Counted from the stretch's first letter, positions 8,909-17,946 are shown. The stretch is 64,000 nucleotides of DNA from Brumimicrobium sp051745635 (GCA_051745635.1 JBNJEH010000007.1:1-64000); one strand, 5' to 3'. A program made the numbers and translations. The notes: generated by a model not told the origin, from the sequence alone.

Positions 8909-9316
8909 TTGGATTTGAGTGAATTAGTACCAATAGAGTCGAAAGAAGTGGATGCCGCAAAGATCAGCATCTGTACAAATGGTATTATGCATATTCACAT
9001 CAAAGTGAAAGGTATTTTTTCTATTGAACATTCAAAAGCGATAATTGCTGCGCGAACAGAGCTCGCCGGCAACAGAAAATATCCCGTTTTATACACTGCT
9101 GAAGACACCTTTCTCACGCCTTCAAAAGAGGTTTCGCAATACGTAGCGAGTCCTGAACGAAGTGTTCTGGTTGTTGCAGATGCTTTCGTTGTAGATAGTT
9201 TTCCCCAGCGATTGGCCGCGCGAACATATCGTCTTTTTTCAAAGCCCGTGCGCCCCACTGCGTTTTTTTCGACCAAAGAAAAAGCGATTCCGTGGCTTCT
9301 GTCGTTTATAGAATAA
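8909..9316 (+). CDS. Conserved hypothetical protein, STAS-like small alpha/beta domain
   Basis: 135 residues. The pattern of a beta strand pair, IEHSKAIIAARTELAGNRKYPVLY, SVLVVADAFVV and a C-terminal TAFFSTKEKAIPWLLSF resembles small Bacteroidota proteins with an SpoIIAA/STAS-like fold, including the FSTKEKAIPWL ending. This is a resemblance, not a proven assignment. The start is TTG: an in-frame stop precedes it at 8900 and no in-frame ATG occurs before about residue 27. Two upstream ATGs (8899 and 8905) are out of frame and end at 8922, overlapping this start. It appears monocistronic. Confidence 0.68.
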   Translation: MDLSELVPIESKEVDAAKISICTNGIMHIHIKVKGIFSIEHSKAIIAARTELAGNRKYPVLYTAEDTFLTPSKEVSQYVASPERSVLVVADAFVVDSFPQRLAARTYRLFSKPVRPTAFFSTKEKAIPWLLSFIE

Positions 9317-9349
9317 TCTACACCTGTTCGTTAAGGTAATTTTTAATTT

Positions 9350-10468
9350 TCAGGCGCGGTGAATATAGCGCATGACTTCAAACGTTACATTCGTGAACAG
9401 AAGTTTGGCATGTGCGTTTCGCTCCACACTATAGTGCGCTTCATTGAATAACTGGTGAAAGTCCATGACGTTATTTCCCGTTATAAAACGCGCAAACTTT
9501 TGCAAAAATGCTTTTTCTTCTGTTGAAGTGCGCAACAGCTGTTCTTCTGTATAGTTTTTCATCAAGCTTTGACGAATCATATAAAGGGCGTACTGTAAAA
9601 ATGTTTTTTGCTCTTCTCTCCCGTTTTTCGCCATTTTTTCCGCCCATTCAAACATCTCAAACACTTGCTTTTTATAACAAGCGCGCATCAGTTCAATAAA
9701 GTGTTCGCGGTGCTGGTTATTTCCTCCATCCTGAGCCAGAAGTTCATATACTTTTGCTACATCTCCTTCTGCCCTGGAAACAATACTCTCAAGGGCATCG
9801 CTTTTTGCATTGGTTTTTTGTTCGAGCCCTTCTACGATTGATTTGTTCTCAACCTGCTTGATTTTTACCAACTGAGTTCGGCTCAGAATCGTCGGCATGA
9901 CATTTTCAGGTGATTCAGCAATGAGAATAAACAACGTGTCTTTCGGTGGCTCCTCAATAATTTTCAGCAGCTTATTCGCACACACGGTATTCATTTCATC
10001 GGCCATCCAGATAACACTCACTTTATAACCCCCCTCGTATGATTTGAGCGATAATTTTTTGACAATCGCTTCACTCTGGTATTTTGAAATGATCGGTTTC
10101 CTTCCACTGGGATCGGAAGTGCGCACCCAATGATGGATATCTGCATAAGGATTGCTGAGCATCAGCTTTTTCCATTCCGGGAATTGACCATCCGATGTCT
10201 TTGAAAGTGGTTGCACCGTTGGAAAAGAAAAGTGCACGTCAGGATGCTGCATTTGTGCCACTTTCTTACACGCTGAACACGCGCCACAACTATCGTTTTC
10301 TTTTCTATCCTGACACATGATGTACTGGATAAAAGCCAGTGTCAGCGGAAGTCCTCCAAAACCGGGTTTTCCCAGAAACAATTGCGCGTGTGCAATGCGG
10401 TCTTCACGCACTTCGTTCATCAACCGTTTCTTCAATTCATTATGTCCTATTACATCGCGAAAAAGCAT
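9350..10468 (-). CDS. holB: DNA polymerase III delta' subunit
   Basis: 372 residues. The N-terminal AAA+ domain begins MLFRDVIGHNELKKRL, and its degenerate Walker A (GKPGFGGLPL) lacks the lysine-Ser/Thr pair, as expected for delta', which does not hydrolyse ATP. A four-cysteine zinc module (CQDRKENDSCGACSAC, about 52-67) follows. WMADEMN replaces Walker B, and the sensor-type segment LSRTQLVKI is visible. The subunit belongs to the clamp loader that places the sliding clamp on primed DNA. It is transcribed alone, divergently from the lysine-rich protein gene. Confidence 0.92.
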   Translation of the reverse strand: MLFRDVIGHNELKKRLMNEVREDRIAHAQLFLGKPGFGGLPLTLAFIQYIMCQDRKENDSCGACSACKKVAQMQHPDVHFSFPTVQPLSKTSDGQFPEWKKLMLSNPYADIHHWVRTSDPSGRKPIISKYQSEAIVKKLSLKSYEGGYKVSVIWMADEMNTVCANKLLKIIEEPPKDTLFILIAESPENVMPTILSRTQLVKIKQVENKSIVEGLEQKTNAKSDALESIVSRAEGDVAKVYELLAQDGGNNQHREHFIELMRACYKKQVFEMFEWAEKMAKNGREEQKTFLQYALYMIRQSLMKNYTEEQLLRTSTEEKAFLQKFARFITGNNVMDFHQLFNEAHYSVERNAHAKLLFTNVTFEVMRYIHRA

Positions 10469-10596
10469 ACGATAAAGATAATTATTATTGTCTTTTCATC
10501 ATAAAACTTCCGTTAAATTGCAGTTTATCTTTTTTGCATCACTATTTATGGAGAGATTTTTGTAAATTGGTTGAAAAATTAATCGATTCTTTTATT

Positions 10597-11820
10597 ATGC
10601 AACATTCAAAACAACTTTTTAATTCTATTGCTGGTATAGTTCTTTTTAGTTTACTGGCAATGCCCACTTTTGGTTTCAACGCTACTCCTGACCACAAAGC
10701 TGCTGTGGTTTTACCCGCAGAAAATGTTTCATTAAAGGTCAATGTCGAATATCTCGGAAAACCGATGGCGGACGTCATGGTATCATTGATGAATGATGGA
10801 AAAACGGTTACACAGGGAAACACGGATAGAAAAGGAAGAGCTGAATTATCACTCGATAATTACAACCAAAAAGCCCTCACTTTAAGAGTTATGCGCGACG
10901 GCTATAAAACACAACTTTTGGTGGGGCTGGTCGTAAAAGACGGCAGTTCCTATGATTTTTCTATGGTGAAAGGTTCCGGTACCATCTCTACTGATGTGGA
11001 AACGGGTATAAAAAAGATCCAGGAGAAAGGGGATCAAAAGGTAGAAAAGTTCGAAGGAAAAGAGGAGAAAGCCATTAAAAGAACTGAAAAAAATCAGGAA
11101 AAGGCGGAATCTTTCAGCGAAGATGCCAAAGAAGAAAAGAAGGAAACCGAAGAGGTCAAGTCCGAAGCTGAAAAAATTGAACAGGAAAAGAAGAAAATCG
11201 CCAAAGAAAATGAAAAGCTGGACAAAGAGCGGAAAGATCCCGAAGCACTAAAAAAAGAGCGGGAACAAGCGGCAAAAGAAAGCGACAAAAAGCTGCAGCA
11301 ATTAGAGAAGGAACGCGCTCAGGAAGCAGCGGAGAAAGCAGCTAAAAAGGCAGAAAAACAAGCAGAAAAAGACGCTAAAAAAGCGGAAAAGAAGGCTAAG
11401 AAAGAGGCAAAAGCAGAAAAAAAGGCAGCTAAAGAAAAGGCTAAAAAAGAAAAAGCAGCTAAAAAGGCTGCCAAAAAGAAAAAGAAGGCAGAGAAAAAAG
11501 CAGCAAAAGCAGAAAAGAAAAAACGCAAAGCCGCAGAAAAAGCTAAAAAGAAAGCAGAAAAAGCTAAAAAACGCGAAGAAAAGTATCAGAAGAAACTCAA
11601 TAAGTGGAATAAAAAGCAGGCGAAAGTCGAGAAAAAACGAAAAAAATGGAATAAAAAACAGAAGAAGCTCGACAAAAAGATTGAAAAAGGAAGAATCGAT
11701 GCCGAAAAGGCCCGCAAAAAACAAGAGAAAATCACCAAAAAACACGAAGGGCTCGATGATGAACTGAAAAAAATTAATAAAAAGGTGAAGAAATTAAAAA
11801 AGAAATACGATAAGGATTAG
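10597..11820 (+). CDS. Exported extremely Lys/Glu/Ala-rich coiled-coil protein
   Basis: 407 residues from the ATG at 10597. The open frame reaches back to 10339 inside holB, but the signal peptide starts here (MQHSKQLFNSIAGIVLFSLL, cleavage near residue 28). Residues about 40-125 form a small beta domain resembling carboxypeptidase-regulatory-like or transthyretin-type folds (VNVEYLGKPMADVMVSLMNDG). From about 135 to the end the chain is almost only Lys, Glu, Ala and Gln, with repeats such as EKKAAK and KAEKKAK, forming a long basic coiled coil. No sorting domain is present, so a periplasmic role, perhaps peptidoglycan, DNA or polymer binding, is possible but unproven. Confidence 0.82.
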   Translation: MQHSKQLFNSIAGIVLFSLLAMPTFGFNATPDHKAAVVLPAENVSLKVNVEYLGKPMADVMVSLMNDGKTVTQGNTDRKGRAELSLDNYNQKALTLRVMRDGYKTQLLVGLVVKDGSSYDFSMVKGSGTISTDVETGIKKIQEKGDQKVEKFEGKEEKAIKRTEKNQEKAESFSEDAKEEKKETEEVKSEAEKIEQEKKKIAKENEKLDKERKDPEALKKEREQAAKESDKKLQQLEKERAQEAAEKAAKKAEKQAEKDAKKAEKKAKKEAKAEKKAAKEKAKKEKAAKKAAKKKKKAEKKAAKAEKKKRKAAEKAKKKAEKAKKREEKYQKKLNKWNKKQAKVEKKRKKWNKKQKKLDKKIEKGRIDAEKARKKQEKITKKHEGLDDELKKINKKVKKLKKKYDKD

Positions 11821-11832
11821 TTTGAATCTCCC

Positions 11833-11850
11833 TTCTCCCGCACGGGAGAA
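11833..11850 (+). terminator. Hairpin after the lysine-rich protein gene
   Basis: TTCTCCCG and CGGGAGAA form a perfect 8-bp stem with a 2-bp loop, 13 bp after the stop codon. The flank is A-rich rather than T-rich, so termination on this strand is uncertain; it may mainly stabilise the 3' end. Confidence 0.35.
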
Positions 11851-11993
11851 AAAATGAGGGAATTAGGAGAAGGAATGAGAAAATCGGGAGCAGGGATGAA
11901 AGAAGCATTAATAGAAGGTTCAATGTAGTTCGCGAATTGTTAGTCTTTTATGCCGATTTTAAAAAAATAATTACTAATATTAAATCGCTAAAA

Positions 11994-12027
11994 ATTGTGG
12001 CTGCAACTAAACAAATGTTTACTTTTG
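11994..12027 (+). promoter_or_regulatory. Candidate promoter for the universal stress protein gene
   Basis: TACTTTTG at 12020-12027 is a perfect TAnnTTTG -7 box. An upstream ATTG at 11994-11997 gives a 22-bp spacer, slightly long. The predicted transcription start is near 12034, leaving a leader of about 23 nt. Confidence 0.5.
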
Positions 12028-12056
12028 CGGCTTGACTATAAAAACCAAAACTAATT

Positions 12057-12878
12057 ATGTCTGACAAGAGTTTTATTGTTCCGCACGATTTTTCTGAGGT
12101 TGCTAATTGTGCTTTGAATCATGCTATAGCTACTGCTAAGGTCGTTGGAGCCGAAATTTATGTACTGCATGTCGTAGCCCGTGAAAAAGCAATTGGAGAT
12201 GCCGAAAAGAAACTAAAAAAGGTAATTGACGAAAAAAATACTGATGGTGTTCAGTTAACGCCAAAAATCCGTGTAGGTAACATCTTTGAAGATATCGGTG
12301 ATTTCGCGGCAGAACATCACGCTGAACTCATTTTTATGGGTACACACGGAGCCTCAGGTTGGCAACATATTGCCGGTTCTCACGCTTTAAAAGTCGTTAC
12401 GCATTCTTCCGTTCCTTTTATTATCGTTCAACAAAAAGAGGTGGGAGAAAATGGATATGACGATATTGTCGTTCCACTCGACCTCAACAAAGAGACAAAA
12501 CAGAAGTTAGCTATTGTAGCCTCAATGGCAAAATATTTCAAATCGCGCGTGCACGTGATTACTCCAAACGAATCAGATGAATTCCTCAAGCATAAAGTGC
12601 AAGCCAACGTTAAATTTGCGAAGAAATTTTTCTCTGAACGCGATATTGAAATGACGGCAACGCTGGCTCCTTCAAGTGGGTTTGACAAAGAAGTCGTGAA
12701 ACTGGCGATTAATAAAGATGCTGACCTTATTGCGATTATGAATCAGAATAAAAGCGGTTACCTCGGAGCCTTTGGTTCTAATTATGAACAATACATGATT
12801 ACAAACGATGCTCAAATCCCTACACTCATTGTAAACCCTATTGAAACGCCCTACGGAAGTAGTGTGCTTTTTCAATAA
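12057..12878 (+). CDS. Tandem-domain universal stress protein
   Basis: 273 residues made of two UspA-like domains. The first (about 1-140) begins SFIVPHDFSEVANCALNHA and carries the nucleotide-loop motif MGTHGASGWQHIAGSHALKV with VPFIIVQ after it. The second (about 145-273) starts YDDIVVPLDLNKETKQ and ends IPTLIVNP. The first domain's G-2x-G-9x-G-like loop suggests ATP binding; the second loop (NKSGYLGAFGSNYEQYM) is less canonical. Such proteins are induced in stress or stationary phase and have diffuse roles. The gene has its own promoter candidate and terminator, so it is probably monocistronic. Confidence 0.92.
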   Translation: MSDKSFIVPHDFSEVANCALNHAIATAKVVGAEIYVLHVVAREKAIGDAEKKLKKVIDEKNTDGVQLTPKIRVGNIFEDIGDFAAEHHAELIFMGTHGASGWQHIAGSHALKVVTHSSVPFIIVQQKEVGENGYDDIVVPLDLNKETKQKLAIVASMAKYFKSRVHVITPNESDEFLKHKVQANVKFAKKFFSERDIEMTATLAPSSGFDKEVVKLAINKDADLIAIMNQNKSGYLGAFGSNYEQYMITNDAQIPTLIVNPIETPYGSSVLFQ

Positions 12879-12909
12879 ATATTTTCAACGTACGATACTT
12901 TTTTCAATT

Positions 12910-12938
12910 AGCTGTTTCGGGGGAAACAGCTTTTTTTT
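12910..12938 (+). terminator. Rho-independent terminator of the universal stress protein gene
   Basis: GCTGTTTC (12911-12918) pairs perfectly with GAAACAGC (12923-12930), with a GGGG loop, followed by eight T residues. It lies 32 bp after the stop codon. Confidence 0.9.
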
Positions 12939-12994
12939 GGACAGCATTGACGGAACAAGTGTGTTTTCAACACTCCATCGGCGAGGAATAGCAA

Positions 12995-15900
12995 TTAGTC
13001 TTTATATTCGTCCTTCTTGAGTCGCAGCTTAATCTCTGTCAGGTTTTGCATTTTTTTAGGTTTCCGCGTTTGAATAGAGGTTCTGGTAAAATAACGATGC
13101 TGGGTTAAAAAGCTCACTTGTATTTCGTCCCATTGCCTGTCGCTGTCAATTTTTCCGTGCTCGCGCAGCTCTCTTCTCAACCTGTCTGCAATCTCGTGAA
13201 AATCATCGCGTCCCAGATAATCAAGATCAGCATCACAGATAATCTCTTCCAGTTTATTTTTCGGCTGGTGGGGTATCTGAGTCACGTAAATCAATTCCTT
13301 AATGCGTTCAATATGCGCTTTTGTGTAACCGAAGCTCGGCAAAATCTCCGCAGCCATTCGCGCGCCGATAGGTTCATTTTTATCGTATTGTTCTACAAAC
13401 CCGGCATCGTGATAAGATGCAGCAGATTTTAACAAAAACAAGTCCTCATCCGTAATTCCCTCACCAATTGCAATTCTCTCAGCCTGGCGCGTCACGTCTT
13501 TGGAGTGGTCATAAGAATGATAATGCAGTTTTGGACTGAGTTCTTCCTTCAGTTTATTCAAGATGTAGCGCTCAGCCTTGTAATAATTGATGGTACTGAA
13601 ATGATGGAGGTTGACCAACTTGTGAAAAGCATCGTTGGGTTCAATACCTTTTTCATCTTTTGAAAGCTCCGGCTTAATATTCATGACTTCATACATCATG
13701 ATTTTCAGACCGCTTTTGCTCAGTACTTTTCCAATTTTTTTACATTCAAAATACGGCTCAATGTGTTCAAACGTTTCCTCTGTGATCGCTATTTTTTCTG
13801 GTTCACACATCTGTTCCATCCGCTGGGCGCGATTTACCGTGCTTCCCCAAACGTCATAGGCATATCGTTTCGTACCGATCACACCGGCAGAAACAGCCCC
13901 TGTATTTATTCCTATACGCAACTTCCAGTATTGTTCGCCCCGCTGAATCATTTCTTCTTTTTGATCCAGCATATAGTGTTTGACCTGAACCGCTGCCAAC
14001 ACCGTGTTGATCGGATTGGTCTTGTTTCTTATTGGAACTCCACCCGCGCACATATAAGCATCACCAATCGTTTTGATTTTTTCCAAATCATTTTTTTCTA
14101 TGATCTCGTCGAACTTTCTAAAATGTTTATCCAGGATCGTTACAAGGTCCTTGGCCTTCATGTTTTCAGATATTTTGGTAAATCCTACAAAATCAGTAAA
14201 CATGATCGATACCATACTAAAATCCCGCGCTGCTGAGCGACCGTCTTTCTTCAACTGACTCGCCGTTTCTTTCGGCAAGACGTTGTTGAGCAACCGTTCC
14301 GATTTTTCTTTTTCCTGTTCGAGTTCCTGCGTTTGTGCTTCCAGTCGCGATTTCTGCTGTTCAATTTTATCTGTTTTTCTTCGCAGTTCCCGCGTGCGTT
14401 CAGCGATTTTCATCTCCAGTCGCACTTGCAGCCTGCGTTCCTTATCAATGCTTTTTCGCACTAACCATATCACGATAACCACAAAGAACAACAGTATGAT
14501 AATAATGAACCACCAATGCAACCAAAATGGTTTTTCCACCAATATCGTGAGTTCGGCAGGAGCGGTGTTCCATTCGCCATTGGCCGTTCTGGCATACACA
14601 GAAAGTTCATACTTGCCCGGGGCAATACTCGCAAATCGCAGTTCATTGGAAGATCCCAGTATTTCTTCCACCTCATCATCGCCGCGCATGATATATTTAT
14701 ATTCGATGCGATCCGGATTACTCAAATCATTGGCAAAAAAATTCAGCTTGAGACTACGTTTGTTGTAGGGTAAAACGATCCGGTCGGTGTAGGCGATACT
14801 TTCAGAAAGAATTTCTTCTTTACCGGGAAAAACCTTCTTATTTTCTACCTCTATTCCAGAGAAAAATACGCGCAAATCTGCTTTTTTATCAAAGGCTTCC
14901 TGTGGAGGAATATAGTTGTAACCCTGAATACCTCCAAAATAAACGATTCCCTCTTTTGAAACAAAACTTGCTCCCAGATTGAGTTCGTTACTCATGAGCC
15001 CGTCTTTTTCGGTAAAATTATTGAATTGTTTAGTGTTTAAATTCATTGCGACGACCCCGCGATTTGTAGACAACCACAAATGATTGGGATCAACGGGTGT
15101 CCACTTCACACCGTATATGACGTTGTTGGGCAATCCTTCAGCTTTGCCGTAATTTTTCACCTTCTGCGTCTCTGTATTGTAGAAAAACAAGCCATCCCCC
15201 AGCGTGCCCAGCCACAACTCATCTTTATTTAACTGACAAAAACTGGTAAAATAATCATTCGTTGCATTGTCCAGTGCAGCGAAGTTTTTCGGGCGACGTA
15301 CACCAATCTCGCCGTCTTTTTTTTCAATTTTATAAAGACCTCCAGAACTCGGCGCCACATAATATTGACCCGCTTCCGTTGAAAAAATGAGTCGGCAGGG
15401 ACCGGGACCAATCGCATCGGGATCATCTGGTTGGTTATAAATATATTCAAATGTTTTGGCAGGATAATCCAGCACAGCAACACCTGCACGCGTTCCTATG
15501 AGGTATGTAGAGTCGTCGTAGGGCACAATCGTGTAGGTTTTGTCGAAGCCACGTTGATTATCGATACTGTGCACAATTTTTTTGAATTGATAAGATTCAG
15601 GGTTCTGCTCATCAATCGTCAATTCGAACAGTCCATCCACAGAACCCACCAGCAATTGATGTTGATTCATCACATACATGCAAAGTGTCGTATGGTCTTC
15701 GTTGTTCTCTGCTTCTCGCATGTAATGATAGTAATTGCGGGTATTGCGATCGTACATACTTATTCCGTGATCGGCGGCCACAAATAAAAACTGACCCGAC
15801 TGATCTTCAGCAAATCCCCAGATATTTTGTGACGGGAGTCCTTTGTTTAAATTTCCTGAAAATCCGACTCCTCTAAAACCGAGATTGTCGGGATCAAAAC

Positions 15901-16891
15901 TGCTCAGTCCGCGCTGCGAAGCAATCCAGATAATTCCCTGATTGTCGCGATACATTCCACTAATTTTATTGGAAATTAATGAACCTTTCTGGAAAAAATC
16001 GGCCGTATAATTCAACACATTTGCGCTGTCCGAACGTTCACTCGTGACTTGAAAAAGTCCGCTGTTTTCTGTGGCTATGAGAACTTTTCGCGAATTGAGA
16101 TAGAGCGCATCAACAATATTTACTGCTCCGATTTCACCGAACATTTTAGTAAACGGAAGAAAGTCTTCCTTTTGTTGATCGAAATAAAAAACACCTTGAT
16201 TGGTCGCCAAAACAATCGCCTGTGAAGGATGATCGATTAACCCGTTAATCACAAATTCATCGGGAGCGTTTACCTCAGGTTTAAATATGCGCTTATTTTT
16301 AAAATCGCGGCTGGCGAGTAACACCCCTTCAAATTCACTGACGATAATGAGTTGATTGCCCTTGATTTCGATGTCCACAATCCGCGAATCAAATGAAGTT
16401 TGATCCATGAGCTCGAAGGTCTCCTCTTGAGTATCAAAATAATAAATCTTACCAAACCCGGTTCCCAGCCACAAATTTCCAGAATGATCCTCAGCGATCG
16501 CATGAATTTCTAATCGTTCTCTACTCTTGCTCTTATAAGCAGTAAAATCAACTGATTTAGGGTTATATTTTGTTAGGCCGTTGTACGTTCCAAACCATAA
16601 ATTTCCCTGTTGATCGGCAGTGGAAACGTGAATATATTCATTGGATATTTCGTATCCCTTATCCGCTGAGAACACTTCAAAGTTTTTGCCGTTAAATCGA
16701 TTAATTCCGTCCTGTGTTCCCAGCCAAAGTGCTCCTAAATCATCCTGTATAATACTGGAGACCACACTTTGTGAAAGGCCGTCATTAATGGTGTAGTTTT
16801 TAAATTGAATATGATCCTGAGCGCTGATGTTTCCAACAACACTCAAGATCAAAGCAATTAAACAAAAATATGTAGTAGTCGGTCTGTTCAT
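12995..16891 (-). CDS. Membrane sensor: two-component-type beta-propeller + Y_Y_Y + class III adenylyl cyclase + HD domain
   Basis: 1298 residues. A signal peptide (1-24) precedes a periplasmic beta-propeller with Reg_prop repeats such as QDDLGALWLGTQDGINRF. A Y_Y_Y domain (about 690-785), one membrane helix (about 787-810) and a charged coiled coil with the signalling helix LLNNVLPKETASQL follow. The class III cyclase domain (about 885-1070) has both metal aspartates (FTDFVGFT, IGDAYM), the adenine-selecting Lys (KTIGD) and Asp (YDVWG), and the transition-state Asn and Arg (TVNRAQRM), so cAMP is the predicted product. A C-terminal HD domain (about 1100-1240) has YDH, YHD and CDADLD and looks metal-competent. 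Propeller sensors usually drive histidine kinases. Whether the HD part degrades cAMP is unknown. Confidence 0.9.
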   Translation of the reverse strand: MNRPTTTYFCLIALILSVVGNISAQDHIQFKNYTINDGLSQSVVSSIIQDDLGALWLGTQDGINRFNGKNFEVFSADKGYEISNEYIHVSTADQQGNLWFGTYNGLTKYNPKSVDFTAYKSKSRERLEIHAIAEDHSGNLWLGTGFGKIYYFDTQEETFELMDQTSFDSRIVDIEIKGNQLIIVSEFEGVLLASRDFKNKRIFKPEVNAPDEFVINGLIDHPSQAIVLATNQGVFYFDQQKEDFLPFTKMFGEIGAVNIVDALYLNSRKVLIATENSGLFQVTSERSDSANVLNYTADFFQKGSLISNKISGMYRDNQGIIWIASQRGLSSFDPDNLGFRGVGFSGNLNKGLPSQNIWGFAEDQSGQFLFVAADHGISMYDRNTRNYYHYMREAENNEDHTTLCMYVMNQHQLLVGSVDGLFELTIDEQNPESYQFKKIVHSIDNQRGFDKTYTIVPYDDSTYLIGTRAGVAVLDYPAKTFEYIYNQPDDPDAIGPGPCRLIFSTEAGQYYVAPSSGGLYKIEKKDGEIGVRRPKNFAALDNATNDYFTSFCQLNKDELWLGTLGDGLFFYNTETQKVKNYGKAEGLPNNVIYGVKWTPVDPNHLWLSTNRGVVAMNLNTKQFNNFTEKDGLMSNELNLGASFVSKEGIVYFGGIQGYNYIPPQEAFDKKADLRVFFSGIEVENKKVFPGKEEILSESIAYTDRIVLPYNKRSLKLNFFANDLSNPDRIEYKYIMRGDDEVEEILGSSNELRFASIAPGKYELSVYARTANGEWNTAPAELTILVEKPFWLHWWFIIIILLFFVVIVIWLVRKSIDKERRLQVRLEMKIAERTRELRRKTDKIEQQKSRLEAQTQELEQEKEKSERLLNNVLPKETASQLKKDGRSAARDFSMVSIMFTDFVGFTKISENMKAKDLVTILDKHFRKFDEIIEKNDLEKIKTIGDAYMCAGGVPIRNKTNPINTVLAAVQVKHYMLDQKEEMIQRGEQYWKLRIGINTGAVSAGVIGTKRYAYDVWGSTVNRAQRMEQMCEPEKIAITEETFEHIEPYFECKKIGKVLSKSGLKIMMYEVMNIKPELSKDEKGIEPNDAFHKLVNLHHFSTINYYKAERYILNKLKEELSPKLHYHSYDHSKDVTRQAERIAIGEGITDEDLFLLKSAASYHDAGFVEQYDKNEPIGARMAAEILPSFGYTKAHIERIKELIYVTQIPHQPKNKLEEIICDADLDYLGRDDFHEIADRLRRELREHGKIDSDRQWDEIQVSFLTQHRYFTRTSIQTRKPKKMQNLTEIKLRLKKDEYKD

Positions 16892-16896
16892 TTTAT

Positions 16897-17415
16897 TTAC
16901 TGCCCTTCATCTTTGACAGTATCACCACCAATTGCAGAATTCTCCATATCGCGATCAAACAAGTATAAACCACCTTTGTCGCTTCCGATCAATTGTAATT
17001 TGTCCAGTATTGTGCGCGCCAGTGCCTCTTCTTCCAATTGCTCAGATACATACCACTGGATAAAGTTGTGTGTCGTATAGTCTTTCTCCTGAAGACAAAC
17101 ATCAACCACATTGTTGATACTCTCTGTTACGACAATTTCGTGCTCCAATAATGATTTGAATATTTTAATCATAGAGTCAAAACTGATCGGTGGTTTTTCA
17201 ATCGCTGGTATTTTTGCTTTTCCTCCGCGTTCATTAATAAATTTAACCAACTTCAGCATGTGAAAACGCTCTTCATCACTGTGTTGATATAAAAATTGGG
17301 CTGTACCATTATACCCCTGATTTTCAGCCCAGGAAGCCATCGAAAGGTACAAGTGGCTCGATGATGCTTCTTTGACAATTTGTTCGTTTAAAACTTCTTC
17401 TACTCGTTCATTCAT
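16897..17415 (-). CDS. Ferritin
   Basis: 172 residues from the ATG at 17415; an upstream in-frame ATG at 17436 would add MFKNESI, but ferritins of this type begin near MNERVEEVLNEQ, and a -7 box overlaps the longer start. The four-helix bundle is recognisable: EASSSHLYLSMASWAE supplies the first ferroxidase Glu, and DEERFHMLK supplies the ExxH pair. YVSEQLEEE supplies the second-site glutamates. The protein stores iron as a 24-mer ferric mineral cage in the cytoplasm. It ends 5 bp before the sensor-cyclase gene, so co-transcription with that large gene is possible. Confidence 0.93.
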   Translation of the reverse strand: MNERVEEVLNEQIVKEASSSHLYLSMASWAENQGYNGTAQFLYQHSDEERFHMLKLVKFINERGGKAKIPAIEKPPISFDSMIKIFKSLLEHEIVVTESINNVVDVCLQEKDYTTHNFIQWYVSEQLEEEALARTILDKLQLIGSDKGGLYLFDRDMENSAIGGDTVKDEGQ

Positions 17416-17433
17416 AATTGATTCATTTTTAAA

Positions 17434-17471
17434 CAAAAATACGAAATATACAGGAGGATAAAAACCTGTAT
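17434..17471 (-). promoter_or_regulatory. Ferritin promoter with palindromic operator candidate
   Basis: Read on the minus strand, TATTTTTG (17441 to 17434) fits the -7 consensus. Just upstream of it, ATACAGG (17448-17454) and CCTGTAT (17465-17471) form a perfect 7-bp inverted repeat with a 10-bp spacer. The position suits a repressor or activator site controlling ferritin; the binding protein is unknown. Confidence 0.5.
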
Positions 17472-17946
17472 CTAAAGTATGGAACCTTTCTAAGTAAATA
17501 ATGTGCTTTACCGATTAGCGTTGCTTTTTATTACTACTCTCCTGTTTTATTGAATAATAGGATTACCAATGTAAGTCGTAAAACAATAATGAATGCTTAT
17601 TAAAGCATACAGCTGTTAGACAATTAGACAAAAGATGGTAGATAACTGATATTAAGAATCATCTAACATCTAACATCTTTTATAAATCTAAGCATCCAAT
17701 AAGAAAGAATGTTTTAAATTAAAATTTACGACCTATCTTGGAACCAACTAAAAGGAGCTCAACGCGATGTGCTGAGCGCCCAAGTCGAAGTGAGGTTAAA
17801 CCCATTTGAATAATTTATCCCCCGCAACTGATGAGCTACGTATTTTCAATTAGAAATAATGTTTTTACATTCACCTTCAGTTCATTCATAATAAATTTCA
17901 TTATTTTGGCGCAATTATTTGTCACACTTGCTGTAAATTAAGCGTT
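17437..17946. other. Gene-free region carrying repeat copy 2
   Basis: About 510 bp upstream of ferritin (minus) and of the histidine kinase (plus). It contains the ferritin operator candidate and dispersed repeat copy 2. The last 200 bp before the kinase are AT-rich; I see no clear additional gene. Confidence 0.6.
17559..17743 (+). repeat. Dispersed ~190-bp MITE-like repeat, copy 2
   Basis: Same orientation and end structure as copy 1 (8159-8352), with most bases identical. The left end reads AGGATTACCAATGTAAGTCG and the right end TTTACGACCTATCTTGG. The interior AGATGTTAGATA-type palindrome is degraded (AGATGGTAGATA versus CATCTAACATCT), showing divergence after duplication. Confidence 0.85.

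Noticed and set aside
10339..10596. Longer N-terminus for the lysine-rich protein
   Set aside because: The extension lies inside holB on the other strand, and a clear signal peptide starts at 10597.
11302..11745. Long antisense open frame rich in Phe and Leu opposite the lysine-rich coil
   Set aside because: It is the mirror of AAA/GAA-rich codons; a shadow of the real gene.
17416..17436. Longer ferritin start at 17436
   Set aside because: It overlaps the likely -7 box, and ferritins of this type begin at the second methionine.
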